DNA of 7,991 nucleotides from Opitutaceae bacterium UBA3033 (GCA_002367815.1 DFDG01000082.1:766-8756), one strand, 5' to 3'. Positions 1-6,263 are shown, numbered from the stretch's first letter. Program-made: numbers and translations. Notes: generated by a model from the letters alone, not told the origin.

Positions 1-536
1 CAATGACGCCGGCCTCGGCTACTGTGGCCGTGGCCATAATAGCCGCCATGGTGGTTGGCGATCCAACCGATGCCGATGCCCAACGAAAGTGGCAGCCAGA
101 CGTCGTCCATTCTATCGCGGTAAACAATCCGAGTCCGACGATAGCGGGGCTCAACGTAAACGATCTCAGGTTCGGGTGAAACCTCGATGTAGGTCCGATC
201 ATCCCTGCCTTGGTCTTGCTGGACCGGATTCACTGCCACCCGGTCGGAGCTGCGGGCGGCGGTCAACAAGGCATAGCCCAAGGTGGAGATCTGGCCGTCG
301 GGATAAGCGTAGGTCACCACGATCCGGTCGCTGGTGCGGTCGACACGCTTGATCGTGAGGCCGTTGGCGGCAGCGTCCTTAATCAGGTCGGCTGGGTCAG
401 GTAATTCGCTGAGATAAACCAAGTGGTCCACGGTCGGCAGCTCAGCGGCTGGTATGGTGGACGTAGCTGCCGTTTCGGCGGCGAAGGTGGGCGAAATGGC
501 CAAGGCCAGGATGGCAATCAGGGATGGTATTCTCAT
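1..536 (-). CDS. Secreted protein of unknown function, 3' end cut off by the window edge
   Basis: The frame is open from an ATG at 536-534 to the window edge: 178 complete codons with no stop. The N-terminus (MRIPSLIAILALAISPTFA) is a classical signal peptide with one positive residue, a hydrophobic core and a likely cut after A-x-A near residue 19 or 20, so the product is probably exported. Residues ~33-95 look like a small alpha/beta domain (D-H-L-V-Y-L-S-E-L-P, then T-I-K-R-V-D and R-I-V-V-T-Y-A-Y-P-D-G-Q). Residues ~120-142 are rich in Pro, Arg and Tyr (PEPEIVYVEPRYRRTRIVYR). Residues ~147-160 (W-L-P-L-S-L-G-I-G-I-G-W-I-A) could be a short hydrophobic or glycine-zipper-like segment. From 161 on the chain is His/Gly/Tyr-rich (NHHGGYYGHGH), which might bind metal or form a flexible surface tail. 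I do not recognise the family and assign no function. The start is chosen because it is the ATG that gives a proper signal peptide; no Shine-Dalgarno is visible. Confidence 0.75.
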   Translation of the reverse strand, partial: MRIPSLIAILALAISPTFAAETAATSTIPAAELPTVDHLVYLSELPDPADLIKDAAANGLTIKRVDRTSDRIVVTYAYPDGQISTLGYALLTAARSSDRVAVNPVQQDQGRDDRTYIEVSPEPEIVYVEPRYRRTRIVYRDRMDDVWLPLSLGIGIGWIANHHGGYYGHGHSSRGRRH

Positions 537-562
537 GGCAGATAATGCGGTTGAATACCCAG

Positions 563-591
563 ACACTACTTCAGGAAATTTGTGCCGTCAA
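563..591 (-). promoter_or_regulatory. Possible sigma70-type promoter for the secreted-protein gene
   Basis: On the minus strand TTGACG (591-586) is followed after exactly 17 bases by TAGTGT (568-563), about 27 bases before the ATG at 536. The -35 box matches the consensus at 5 of 6 positions, but the -10 box only at 3 of 6. It is supported by position and spacing, not by strong boxes. Confidence 0.3.
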
Positions 592-761
592 TTGAGGGAG
601 GACCAAATTTTATTTTTGAAAGTTGTGTTTTCATTTGACCGGTCCCGACCCGTGAAGGATTTGGCAAGCAGAGGTTAGAGCGGCGGGAAGGATCCGACCT
701 TCGAGTAAAGCTTTCTCTTTCGCCCCGTTCGACATTAAATGGCTTGGAAAGAAGGCGCAAC

Positions 762-797
762 AAAGGCGGCTCGGCAGAGACGCCTCGCCCTACCTTT
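762..797 (-). terminator. Imperfect hairpin just past the dapL stop; terminator-like or dispersed repeat
   Basis: Read on the minus strand, three bases after the dapL TAA, outer arms AAAGG (797-793) and CCTTT (766-762) enclose GGC-GA-GGC (789-782) and GCC-GA-GCC (775-768) around a six-base loop. The two GA steps face each other as tandem G/A mismatches, a known stabilising motif in nucleic-acid stems. Only GTTG follows, not a T-run, so it is not a classical intrinsic terminator. It may slow transcription, protect the 3' end of the mRNA, or be a copy of an intergenic repeat. Confidence 0.4.
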
Positions 798-799
798 GA

Positions 800-2023
800 T
801 TATTTCAAAGCGGCGGCGATGCGGGCGAGGGCGGTCTCGACATTGGCCCGGGAGTTGAAGGCGCTGATACGCACGTGACCTTCGCCGCAAGTGCCGAAGC
901 CGGCTCCGGGTGTGCAGACGACCTGGGCTTCATTGAGCAGTTTGTCAAAGAAGGCCCATGAATCGGTGCCGGTGTTGATCCAGATATAAGGCGCGTTGTC
1001 GCCACCGATGCAGGAGTAACCGAGCTTGTTGACAGCTTCGCGAATCAACTTGGCGTTGCCGAGATAGAAATCGGTGAGCGCCTTGGTCTGCGCCTTGCCC
1101 GCTTCGCTGTAGACTGCGGCGGCGGCTTTTTGGATCGGGTAGGCGACACCATTGAACTTGGTGGTGTGGCGACGATTCCAAAGCGCGTGCACGGAATGTT
1201 CCTTGCCCGCTGCGTCGTAGGCCTTGAGAGACTTGGGCACGACGGTGTAGGCGCAACGCGTGCCAGTGAATCCGGCCAGCTTGGAAAAGCTGCGAAACTC
1301 AATGGCGACATCGCGCGCGCCTTCGATTTCATAAATTGAATGGGGAATCGCCGGATCACGAATGTAGGATTCGTAGGCGGAATCGAAGAGGATGATGGCC
1401 TGATTCTTTTTGGCGTAGGCGATCCATTCGGCGAGCTGGGCCTTCGTAGCGACCGCACCGGTCGGATTATTGGGGAAGCAGAGATAGATCAGGTCGGTGG
1501 CGCCGGCGGGAATTGACGGCACGTAACCATTCGCCGGGGTGCTCTCGAGGTAGGTGATATTTTCGTAACGACCATCAACATTGGCCCCGGTGCGACCGGC
1601 CATGACGTTGGTGTCCACGTAAACCGGATACACGGGGTCTGGGATAGAGAGGTGGATGTCGTCACTGAAGATTTCCTGCATGTTGGCGCAATCGCACTTG
1701 GAACCATCGGAGATGAAAATCTCGTCGGCTTCGACCTGGCAACCGAGGTCGGTATAGTCGTTTTTGGTGACGGCATCGCGAAGAAATGCGTAGCCCTGCT
1801 CAGGACCGTAGCCCTTGAAGGTGGCACGATCGGCCATCTCGTTGGTCGCGGCGTGGAGTGCTTCAATACAAGCGGCGGGCAGGGGTTCGGTGACATCGCC
1901 GATACCGAGTTTGATGACCGGCTTGTCGGGATGGGCGGCAACATAAGCGTTCACGCGCTTGGCGATGTCGCTGAAGAGATAGGAGGCCTTGAGCTTGGTA
2001 TAATTTTCGTTGATGCGGATCAT
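800..2023 (-). CDS. dapL: LL-diaminopimelate aminotransferase
   Basis: This cytosolic PLP-dependent fold-type I aminotransferase converts tetrahydrodipicolinate and glutamate directly to LL-diaminopimelate and 2-oxoglutarate, bypassing the acylated intermediates of the DapD/DapC/DapE route. It supplies lysine and, through meso-DAP, peptidoglycan. The 407 residues match the usual DapL length (~400-410). Visible signatures are the N-terminal substrate-loop motif G-I-G-D-V-T-E-P-L (40-48), C-F-P-N-N-P-T-G (182-189, cofactor-binding Asn), D214-S-A-Y217 (Asp to the PLP ring nitrogen, Tyr to its O3'), the Schiff-base lysine in S-F-S-K248-L-A-G-F-T-G-T-R, and a C-terminal V-R385-I-S, the carboxylate-binding Arg region. 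All catalytic residues I can place are present, so it should be active. It is divergent from panC with 165 bases between start codons. The ATG is chosen because M-I-R-I-N-E-N-Y-x-K-L is the usual DapL N-terminus; the upstream bases (acttccc) offer no Shine-Dalgarno. Confusion with another class I aminotransferase is unlikely. Confidence 0.96.
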   Translation of the reverse strand: MIRINENYTKLKASYLFSDIAKRVNAYVAAHPDKPVIKLGIGDVTEPLPAACIEALHAATNEMADRATFKGYGPEQGYAFLRDAVTKNDYTDLGCQVEADEIFISDGSKCDCANMQEIFSDDIHLSIPDPVYPVYVDTNVMAGRTGANVDGRYENITYLESTPANGYVPSIPAGATDLIYLCFPNNPTGAVATKAQLAEWIAYAKKNQAIILFDSAYESYIRDPAIPHSIYEIEGARDVAIEFRSFSKLAGFTGTRCAYTVVPKSLKAYDAAGKEHSVHALWNRRHTTKFNGVAYPIQKAAAAVYSEAGKAQTKALTDFYLGNAKLIREAVNKLGYSCIGGDNAPYIWINTGTDSWAFFDKLLNEAQVVCTPGAGFGTCGEGHVRISAFNSRANVETALARIAAALK

Positions 2024-2122
2024 GGGAAGTAAAAGTTGAGATTGAGCGGGTTCGTCGTCAGGTGAGCTGCGGCGAAGTGGATTTGTTAATTACGGATCAA
2101 AATGTTTTGGGTCGGCGAAAAA

Positions 2123-2156
2123 CTTGAACAAACCGGCGCAGTGGACTTAGTTCAAG
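2123..2156. promoter_or_regulatory. 7-bp perfect inverted repeat upstream of panC
   Basis: CTTGAAC (2123-2129) and GTTCAAG (2150-2156) are perfect reverse complements separated by 20 bases, ending 32 bases before the preferred panC ATG in the dapL-panC divergent gap. It could be a regulator site or a weak stem in the panC leader; seven bases is short enough for chance. No convincing -35/-10 pair was found around it. Confidence 0.25.
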
Positions 2157-2188
2157 CCCGACGTTGTTCATCGGCGTCATATCCCACC

Positions 2189-3031
2189 ATGCAAATCATC
2201 GAAACGGTCTCTGAATTGAAACAAATCAGCGCCGGATGGCGTGCGGCGGGCAAGAGTATCGCGTTGGTGCCGACGATGGGTGCTTTGCATGCGGGCCAGG
2301 AGGCGTTGGTGCGCGCAGCTGCGGCCCGAGCAGACGTGGTGGTGGTCGCGGCTTTCGTGAATCCACTGCAGTTTGCCCCCAACGAAATCGTCTCCCGCTA
2401 CCCTCGCAATCCGGGTGTGGACCGCCAGTTGTGCGAGCAGGCGGGTGCGACGGTCTATTTCTGTCCGGAGAACGATGATATTTATCCCAAGGGATTTTCC
2501 ACTTTCGTGACGGAGGAAGTATTGGCCAAACCGTTGTGCGGGGTTTCACGGCCCAATCATTTTCGCGGTGTGACGACGCTGATTGCCAAGTTGTTCAATC
2601 TGATCGAGCCGGCCGTGGTTTTTTTCGGGCAAAAGACCGCGCAACGGGCGGCGGTCGTGAGTAAGATGATTCTCGATCTGGGTTATGATATTGAAGTGGT
2701 GGTTGTGCCGACGGTGCGTGAACCCGATGGGCTGGCCTATGGGATTCACAATAAAGACTTCACCCCCAGTCAGCGGCAGGAAGCACTTTCCATTAGTGCG
2801 GCTTTGAAGAAAGTGACTGAAATGGCCGCCAGTGGGGTGCGCAGTCCGGATCGACTCGTGGCGGAGGCGACCCATATCTTGGGCGAGCATCGGAAAGTGA
2901 GGGTGATCTACGTGTCCGTCGTCGATCGTGTGACGATGGATCCCGTCCGTGAAGTTGTGCCGGGTAAATGTCTGATAGTTGTTTCGGTGTGGGTGGACGA
3001 ACTGAGACTGGTTGATAACGCATTGTTATAG
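2189..3031 (+). CDS. panC: Pantoate--beta-alanine ligase (pantothenate synthetase) homologue with altered active site
   Basis: PanC joins pantoate and beta-alanine, using ATP through a pantoyl-adenylate, in the last step of pantothenate (CoA precursor) synthesis. The ATG at 2189 gives 280 residues, the usual length, with a family-like N-terminus (MQIIETVSEL). An in-frame ATG at 2102 would add 29 unrelated residues and is rejected. Family landmarks are P-T-M-G-A-L-H34 (28-34), F-V-N58-P-L-Q61-F, R-Y-P-R (70-73), R-P-N-H-F-R-G-V (121-128), F-G-Q-K149 (146-149), P-T-V-R-E-P-D-G-L-A (174-183) and L-R-L-V-D-N (272-277). Several catalytic or ligand positions differ from the textbook enzyme: HxGH reads H-A-G-Q37; F-G-x-K-D-x-Q-Q reads F-G-Q-K-T-A-Q-R153; and the KMSKS-like S-S-R-N reads G-I-H-N (185-188). 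Flanking sequence stays aligned, so these are substitutions, not a frameshift. It is PanC by ancestry with good confidence; catalytic competence is doubtful. There is no Shine-Dalgarno (tcatatcccacc). Confidence 0.88.
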   Translation: MQIIETVSELKQISAGWRAAGKSIALVPTMGALHAGQEALVRAAAARADVVVVAAFVNPLQFAPNEIVSRYPRNPGVDRQLCEQAGATVYFCPENDDIYPKGFSTFVTEEVLAKPLCGVSRPNHFRGVTTLIAKLFNLIEPAVVFFGQKTAQRAAVVSKMILDLGYDIEVVVVPTVREPDGLAYGIHNKDFTPSQRQEALSISAALKKVTEMAASGVRSPDRLVAEATHILGEHRKVRVIYVSVVDRVTMDPVREVVPGKCLIVVSVWVDELRLVDNALL

Positions 3032-3136
3032 AATATTTAACGCGGATAGTTGTTGGCCGCTGGTGATCCTGGTCCGACCAATAAATAGGTTTTCGATCAC
3101 TCGTTGATAGGAGACCTGTGGGTTAAAACGCACTTG

Positions 3137-3172
3137 TGGTAGATTGGGTTGGAAATCTACCAGAATCTATCA
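3137..3172. promoter_or_regulatory. Operator-like palindrome plus a third half-site ahead of the aldolase genes
   Basis: TGGTAGATT (3137-3145) and AATCTACCA (3154-3162) form a perfect 9-bp inverted repeat with an 8-base centre. One base later AATCTATCA (3164-3172) repeats the right half-site with a single change, offset by 10 bases, about one helical turn. The element ends 20 bases before the aldolase ATG and covers a possible promoter, as expected of a regulator binding site for sugar genes. The regulator is unknown and not in the window. A stem-loop in the leader RNA is an alternative, but it has no T-run and the third copy would be unexplained. Confidence 0.55.
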
Positions 3173-3173
3173 T
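3144..3173 (+). promoter_or_regulatory. Possible promoter of the aldolase/rhaD unit, inside the palindrome
   Basis: TATCAT (3168-3173, 5 of 6 matches to the -10 consensus) lies 18 bases downstream of TTGGGT (3144-3149, 3 of 6 to -35). This would start transcription near 3180, just before the ATG at 3193. The weak -35 sits in the centre of the inverted repeat and the -10 overlaps the third half-site, so a bound protein would either block polymerase or, as an activator, make up for the poor -35. Confidence 0.35.
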
Positions 3174-3192
3174 TTGATCTCCGTCCCACACC

Positions 3193-3951
3193 ATGGTTAT
3201 ACCACTTTTGCATCAACTTCTGGACCTCTCCCATCAGCTTGGTCGAGAGGACCGCAAACTGACGATCCTAGGCGAAGGCAATACTTCAACCCGGGTGTCG
3301 GCCAATACTTTTCTGGTTAAAGCGAGCGGATCCAACCTCGCCACACTAGATGCCGCTGCGGTGACGAAATGTCGTTTTGACGGTCTGCTGCCCTTGCTCG
3401 ATGCCAAGCAATTGAGTGATGCGGATGTCGATGCTGCGCTGTTGGCTGCCCGGTCCAATGCCAAGTCGCGCAAGCCTTCGGTCGAGGCGATGTTTCACGC
3501 GTGGTTGTTGACCCTGCCGGGGGTGCATTTTGTGGGTCACACCCATCCAGTCGCGATCAATCAAATTCTAGCGACCCCGCATGCGCAGGCTTTTGCGACC
3601 AAACGTTTGTGTCCGGATGAAATCGTATGTTGTGGCGCGGAATTTGTCCTCGTGCCTTACGTGGATCCCGGTCTCAAACTGGCGCAGGCGATTCGTGATG
3701 CCGTGACAGCCTACATCAAACGCGTGTCGCGTGCCCCGCGGGTGATTCTTTTGGAAAACCACGGGATGATCGCGTTGGGCGGCACCCCGAAAGCCGTGCT
3801 TGCCGCGACCCTCATGGCGGTGAAGGCCGCCGAAGTTTATTCCGGCGCGGTGGCGCTGGGTTCACCACGCTTTCTCACCAAGGCCACGCTCGAACGTATC
3901 GCCGGTCGCCCCGACGAACATTACCGCGAGAAGGTTCTCGGGCTGCGCTAA
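3193..3951 (+). CDS. Stand-alone class II aldolase/adducin-family protein
   Basis: This is a cytosolic zinc-dependent class II aldolase-fold protein of 252 residues, within the usual size for single-domain members (~210-260). Visible motifs: phosphate/substrate loop G-E-G-N-T-S (27-32), second phosphate-loop K-A-S-G-S (43-47), P-S-V-E98-A-M-F-H with the expected catalytic Glu, the metal pair G-H116-T-H118-P, and the third metal histidine in L-E-N-H190-G-M-I-A-L-G-G. The catalytic set of the L-fuculose-1-phosphate aldolase type is therefore complete. The motif style (V-K-A-S-G-S, E-N-H-G) resembles the aldolase half of the fused enzyme encoded 12 bases downstream, which shares V-K-G-S-G and H-M-H-P. 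The two genes are surely co-transcribed. Likely activity is retro-aldol cleavage of a phosphorylated deoxy-ketose or related sugar, but the substrate cannot be read from the sequence. A decarboxylase or epimerase of the same fold is the alternative. No extra N- or C-terminal peptide of the microcompartment-targeting kind is seen. No Shine-Dalgarno. Confidence 0.85.
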   Translation: MVIPLLHQLLDLSHQLGREDRKLTILGEGNTSTRVSANTFLVKASGSNLATLDAAAVTKCRFDGLLPLLDAKQLSDADVDAALLAARSNAKSRKPSVEAMFHAWLLTLPGVHFVGHTHPVAINQILATPHAQAFATKRLCPDEIVCCGAEFVLVPYVDPGLKLAQAIRDAVTAYIKRVSRAPRVILLENHGMIALGGTPKAVLAATLMAVKAAEVYSGAVALGSPRFLTKATLERIAGRPDEHYREKVLGLR

Positions 3952-3963
3952 CATTTAATTCTC

Positions 3964-6156
3964 ATGAAAAAATACACCTACGTGAACAATCTTTGGGACG
4001 ACGCCAAAGCCGAGTCGCTCGATCAAGTGGAACGTCTTGTTTATCGCTCGAATCTATTGGGCCAGGACCAACGCATCACCAACACCGGCGGCGGCAACAC
4101 GTCTTCAAAATTGATGCAGCAGGATCCGCTCACGGGAGAGGCGGTCGAGGTGCTTTGGGTAAAAGGCTCGGGTGGCGATTTGCGCACCAGCAAACGCGAA
4201 AATTTCTCGTCCCTCTATCAATCAAAGCTCATCGGCATGCAGTCGCTTTATCTGGGACGTGCTGACAAGGGACTGAAGTCCGCGGCTGAGGATGAGATGG
4301 TCGCGATGGCCAGCCATGCGACGTTCAACCTGAACCCACGCCCTTCCTCGATCGACACGCCGTTGCACAGTTTCATTCCGACGAAGTTCGTGGATCATAT
4401 GCACCCGAATGCGATCATCGCGATCGCGGCTTCCCAGCATTGCGAAAAACTCACCCAGGAAATCTTCGGCGACGAGATGGGCTATGTGCCTTGGATGCGT
4501 CCCGGCTTTGAGCTCGGGTTGGCCATGCAGGAAATTTGCCAACAGGATGCCAAAGTGAAGTCCATCATGATGGGTCAGCACGGCTTCATCTCGTGGGATG
4601 AAACCGAAAAGGGATGTTATCTCTATACGCTGGATTGCATCGAGAAAGCAGCGGCGTTCATTGAGGCTAAATACGCAGCCAAGGGTGGTGACAAAGCCGC
4701 CTTTGGTGGGGCGAAATATAAGTCACTTGAGCAAGCCAAGCGCTTGGAAAACTTTACAGCGATTCTCCCTTGGTTGCGCGGCCTGGTGTCGCAGCAACAA
4801 CGCTTCATCGGCACCGTGCAGGACGACGAGAAGATCCTGCGTTTCGTCAATTCCAACGACGCCAAGCGATTGGCCGAACTCGGCACCAGTTGCCCCGACC
4901 ATTTCCTCCGCACCAAGATCAAACCGCTCTACGTGGATTGGAATCCGCAGACGGAAGATCTCGGCGGGTTGAAGGAAAAAATCGCCGCGGGTATCGAGCA
5001 ATACCGTCAGGATTACGCGACGTATTACACCAAGTGCAAACGCGACAGTTCGCCTGCCATGCGCGATCCGAATCCGACCGTCGTGCTGATCCCCGGTCTG
5101 GGCATGATGGCCTGGGGCAAGAGCAAGTCTGAGTCGCGCGTCACCGCGGAATTCTACAATTGCGCGGTTGAAGTCATGCGCGGCGCAGAGGCAATGGATA
5201 CTTACATCGCCTTACCCCAGCAGGAGGCGTTCGATATTGAATATTGGGCGCTCGAGGAAGCGAAACTCAAACGTATGCCGGCGGAAGCCGAGTTGGCCCG
5301 TCAAACCGTGATCGTGGTTGGCGCTGGTTCGGGCATCGGCAAGGAAACGGCGCATCGCATTTCGAAGGAAGGCGCGAACATTGTTTGCGTGGACATGAAG
5401 GCGGATACGGCTGAGGCCACGGCCAATGAAATCATCGCCAAGCTTGGGCAGGGTATCGGCGTTGCCGGTTCGGGAATTTCCGGTTGCGGTCCGGCCATTG
5501 GATTGGCCTGCAATATCACGGATCGGGCCAGTGTGCGTGCGATGTTGGATCAAGTGGCCCTCGCATACGGTGGCTTCGATTCAATCATCGTCACCGCCGG
5601 GGTATTCTGGCCGAGCGATACGACCGGTCACATCCCTGATGACAAGTGGGCCTTCACTTTCGGCGTCAATGTAACGGGCAGCTATATCGTCGGTGACGAA
5701 GCCGCACGGACATGGAAAGAGCAAGGCCTTCAGGGGCAACTCGTGCTCACGACTTCAGCCAATGCCGTGGTGGCGAAAAAAGGCTCGATTGCTTACGACA
5801 CCTCCAAGGCCGCGGCTAATCATCTCGTGCGTGAACTCGCCATCGAACTTGCGCCGACGGTGCGCGTTAACGGCGTCGCTCCGGCGACGGTGGTGAAGGG
5901 CTCGGCGATGTTCCCACGCGACCGGGTCATCGGTTCGTTGGCGAAATACAATATCGCCTACACGGAGGATGAAGCGACCGATTCACTCGTGACCAAGTTG
6001 GCGCAGTTTTACGCCGACCGCACCCTCACGAAATCGCCCATCATGCCTGCGGATCAAGCCGAGGCATATTTCCTTCTCGTGTCACAACGCCTCAGCAAAA
6101 CCACCGGCCAGATCATCACGGTCGACGGTGGCTTGCATGAAGCCTTCCTGCGTTAG
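3964..6156 (+). CDS. rhaD: Bifunctional rhamnulose-1-phosphate aldolase / short-chain dehydrogenase
   Basis: This fused enzyme cleaves L-rhamnulose-1-phosphate to DHAP and L-lactaldehyde and then acts on the lactaldehyde with an NAD(P)-linked dehydrogenase. Residues ~20-430 form the class II aldolase: G-G-G-N-T-S-S-K (42-49), W-V-K-G-S-G-G-D-L-R-T (65-75), S-I-D131-T-P-L-H with Asp at the place of the catalytic Glu of simpler aldolases, metal pair D-H145-M-H147-P, and G-Q-H206-G. Residues ~445-730 form a classical SDR: V-V-G-A-G-S-G-I-G (451-459), acidic D477 after the second strand (favouring NAD), N569, and the triad S598, Y611-D-T-S-K615, ending I-T-V-D-G-G-L-H-E. The 730 residues fit the family (~680-730), and both halves have full catalytic sets. 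It follows the stand-alone aldolase by 12 bases and a hairpin stands after its stop. In this family the symbol rhaD (also rhaE in part) is used for the fused protein, not E. coli RhaD. No kinase or isomerase lies nearby, so L-fuculose-1-phosphate is also possible. No Shine-Dalgarno (tttaattctc). Confidence 0.93.
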   Translation: MKKYTYVNNLWDDAKAESLDQVERLVYRSNLLGQDQRITNTGGGNTSSKLMQQDPLTGEAVEVLWVKGSGGDLRTSKRENFSSLYQSKLIGMQSLYLGRADKGLKSAAEDEMVAMASHATFNLNPRPSSIDTPLHSFIPTKFVDHMHPNAIIAIAASQHCEKLTQEIFGDEMGYVPWMRPGFELGLAMQEICQQDAKVKSIMMGQHGFISWDETEKGCYLYTLDCIEKAAAFIEAKYAAKGGDKAAFGGAKYKSLEQAKRLENFTAILPWLRGLVSQQQRFIGTVQDDEKILRFVNSNDAKRLAELGTSCPDHFLRTKIKPLYVDWNPQTEDLGGLKEKIAAGIEQYRQDYATYYTKCKRDSSPAMRDPNPTVVLIPGLGMMAWGKSKSESRVTAEFYNCAVEVMRGAEAMDTYIALPQQEAFDIEYWALEEAKLKRMPAEAELARQTVIVVGAGSGIGKETAHRISKEGANIVCVDMKADTAEATANEIIAKLGQGIGVAGSGISGCGPAIGLACNITDRASVRAMLDQVALAYGGFDSIIVTAGVFWPSDTTGHIPDDKWAFTFGVNVTGSYIVGDEAARTWKEQGLQGQLVLTTSANAVVAKKGSIAYDTSKAAANHLVRELAIELAPTVRVNGVAPATVVKGSAMFPRDRVIGSLAKYNIAYTEDEATDSLVTKLAQFYADRTLTKSPIMPADQAEAYFLLVSQRLSKTTGQIITVDGGLHEAFLR

Positions 6157-6173
6157 TTCCATCGGAATTAACA

Positions 6174-6202
6174 GCCCTCCGAAGCTTCACGCGAAGGAGG
6201 GC
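6174..6202 (+). repeat. Hairpin with symmetric GAA/GAA internal loop after rhaD
   Basis: GCCCTCC (6174-6180) pairs perfectly with GGAGGGC (6196-6202). Inside, GAA faces GAA (6181-6183 and 6193-6195), then GC pairs with GC (6184-6185 and 6191-6192) around the loop TTCAC. It begins 18 bases past the rhaD stop and is followed by ACAAAAAG, not a T-run. It could stabilise or attenuate the 3' end of the transcript. The pattern is also typical of short palindromic intergenic repeats (REP-like), and the motif CGAAGC...GCGAAGG seems familiar from verrucomicrobial intergenic DNA; that memory is not a search result. Confidence 0.5.
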
Positions 6203-6232
6203 ACAAAAAGTTAAGTAACTCTCAATCAACCG

Positions 6233-6263
6233 CCAGGTTTGTTGCTACGCCCTGGAGTTTTTT
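6233..6263 (+). terminator. Candidate intrinsic terminator of the aldolase/rhaD unit
   Basis: CCAGG (6233-6237) and CCTGG (6251-6255) form a five-base-pair stem with a 13-base loop, followed after AG by six T residues (6258-6263). Position fits the end of the rhaD transcript, about 77 bases after its stop. The stem is short and the loop large, so strength is probably modest; it may act with the hairpin at 6174-6202. Confidence 0.4.

Noticed and set aside
89..678. Plus-strand frames at 89-352, 210-404 and 454-678
   Set aside because: They are opposite the minus-strand secreted-protein gene, which has a clear signal peptide; the forward products are Arg-rich or featureless.
687..702. GAAGG/CCTTC hairpin between the secreted-protein gene and dapL
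   Set aside because: Only five base pairs, no T-run on either strand and no gene end next to it.
566..763. 65-codon minus-strand frame between the secreted-protein gene and dapL
   Set aside because: Arg/Ser-rich composition without domain features, overlap with the possible promoter, and no ribosome-binding site; most likely a chance frame.
1652..2032. 126-codon plus-strand frame antisense to dapL
   Set aside because: It lies almost entirely opposite the well-supported dapL coding frame and shows no domain; a shadow of codon structure.
2102..2188. N-terminal extension of panC from the ATG at 2102
   Set aside because: The 29 extra residues have no counterpart in PanC, whose members begin at the M-Q-I-I-E-T-V equivalent; starting at 2189 gives the normal 280 residues.
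2700..2790. Frameshift as the cause of the altered S-S-R-N motif in PanC
   Set aside because: Both flanks (P-T-V-R-E-P-D-G-L-A before, N-K-D-F-T-P-S-Q-R-Q-E-A-L after) stay in the same frame and align with the family, so only substitutions can explain it.
3063..3100. GTGATC/GATCAC 6-bp inverted repeat and TGGTCCGACCA palindrome downstream of panC, considered as a terminator
   Set aside because: Arms are short, the pair is separated by 26 bases, and no T-run follows; it could be chance or a weak binding site.
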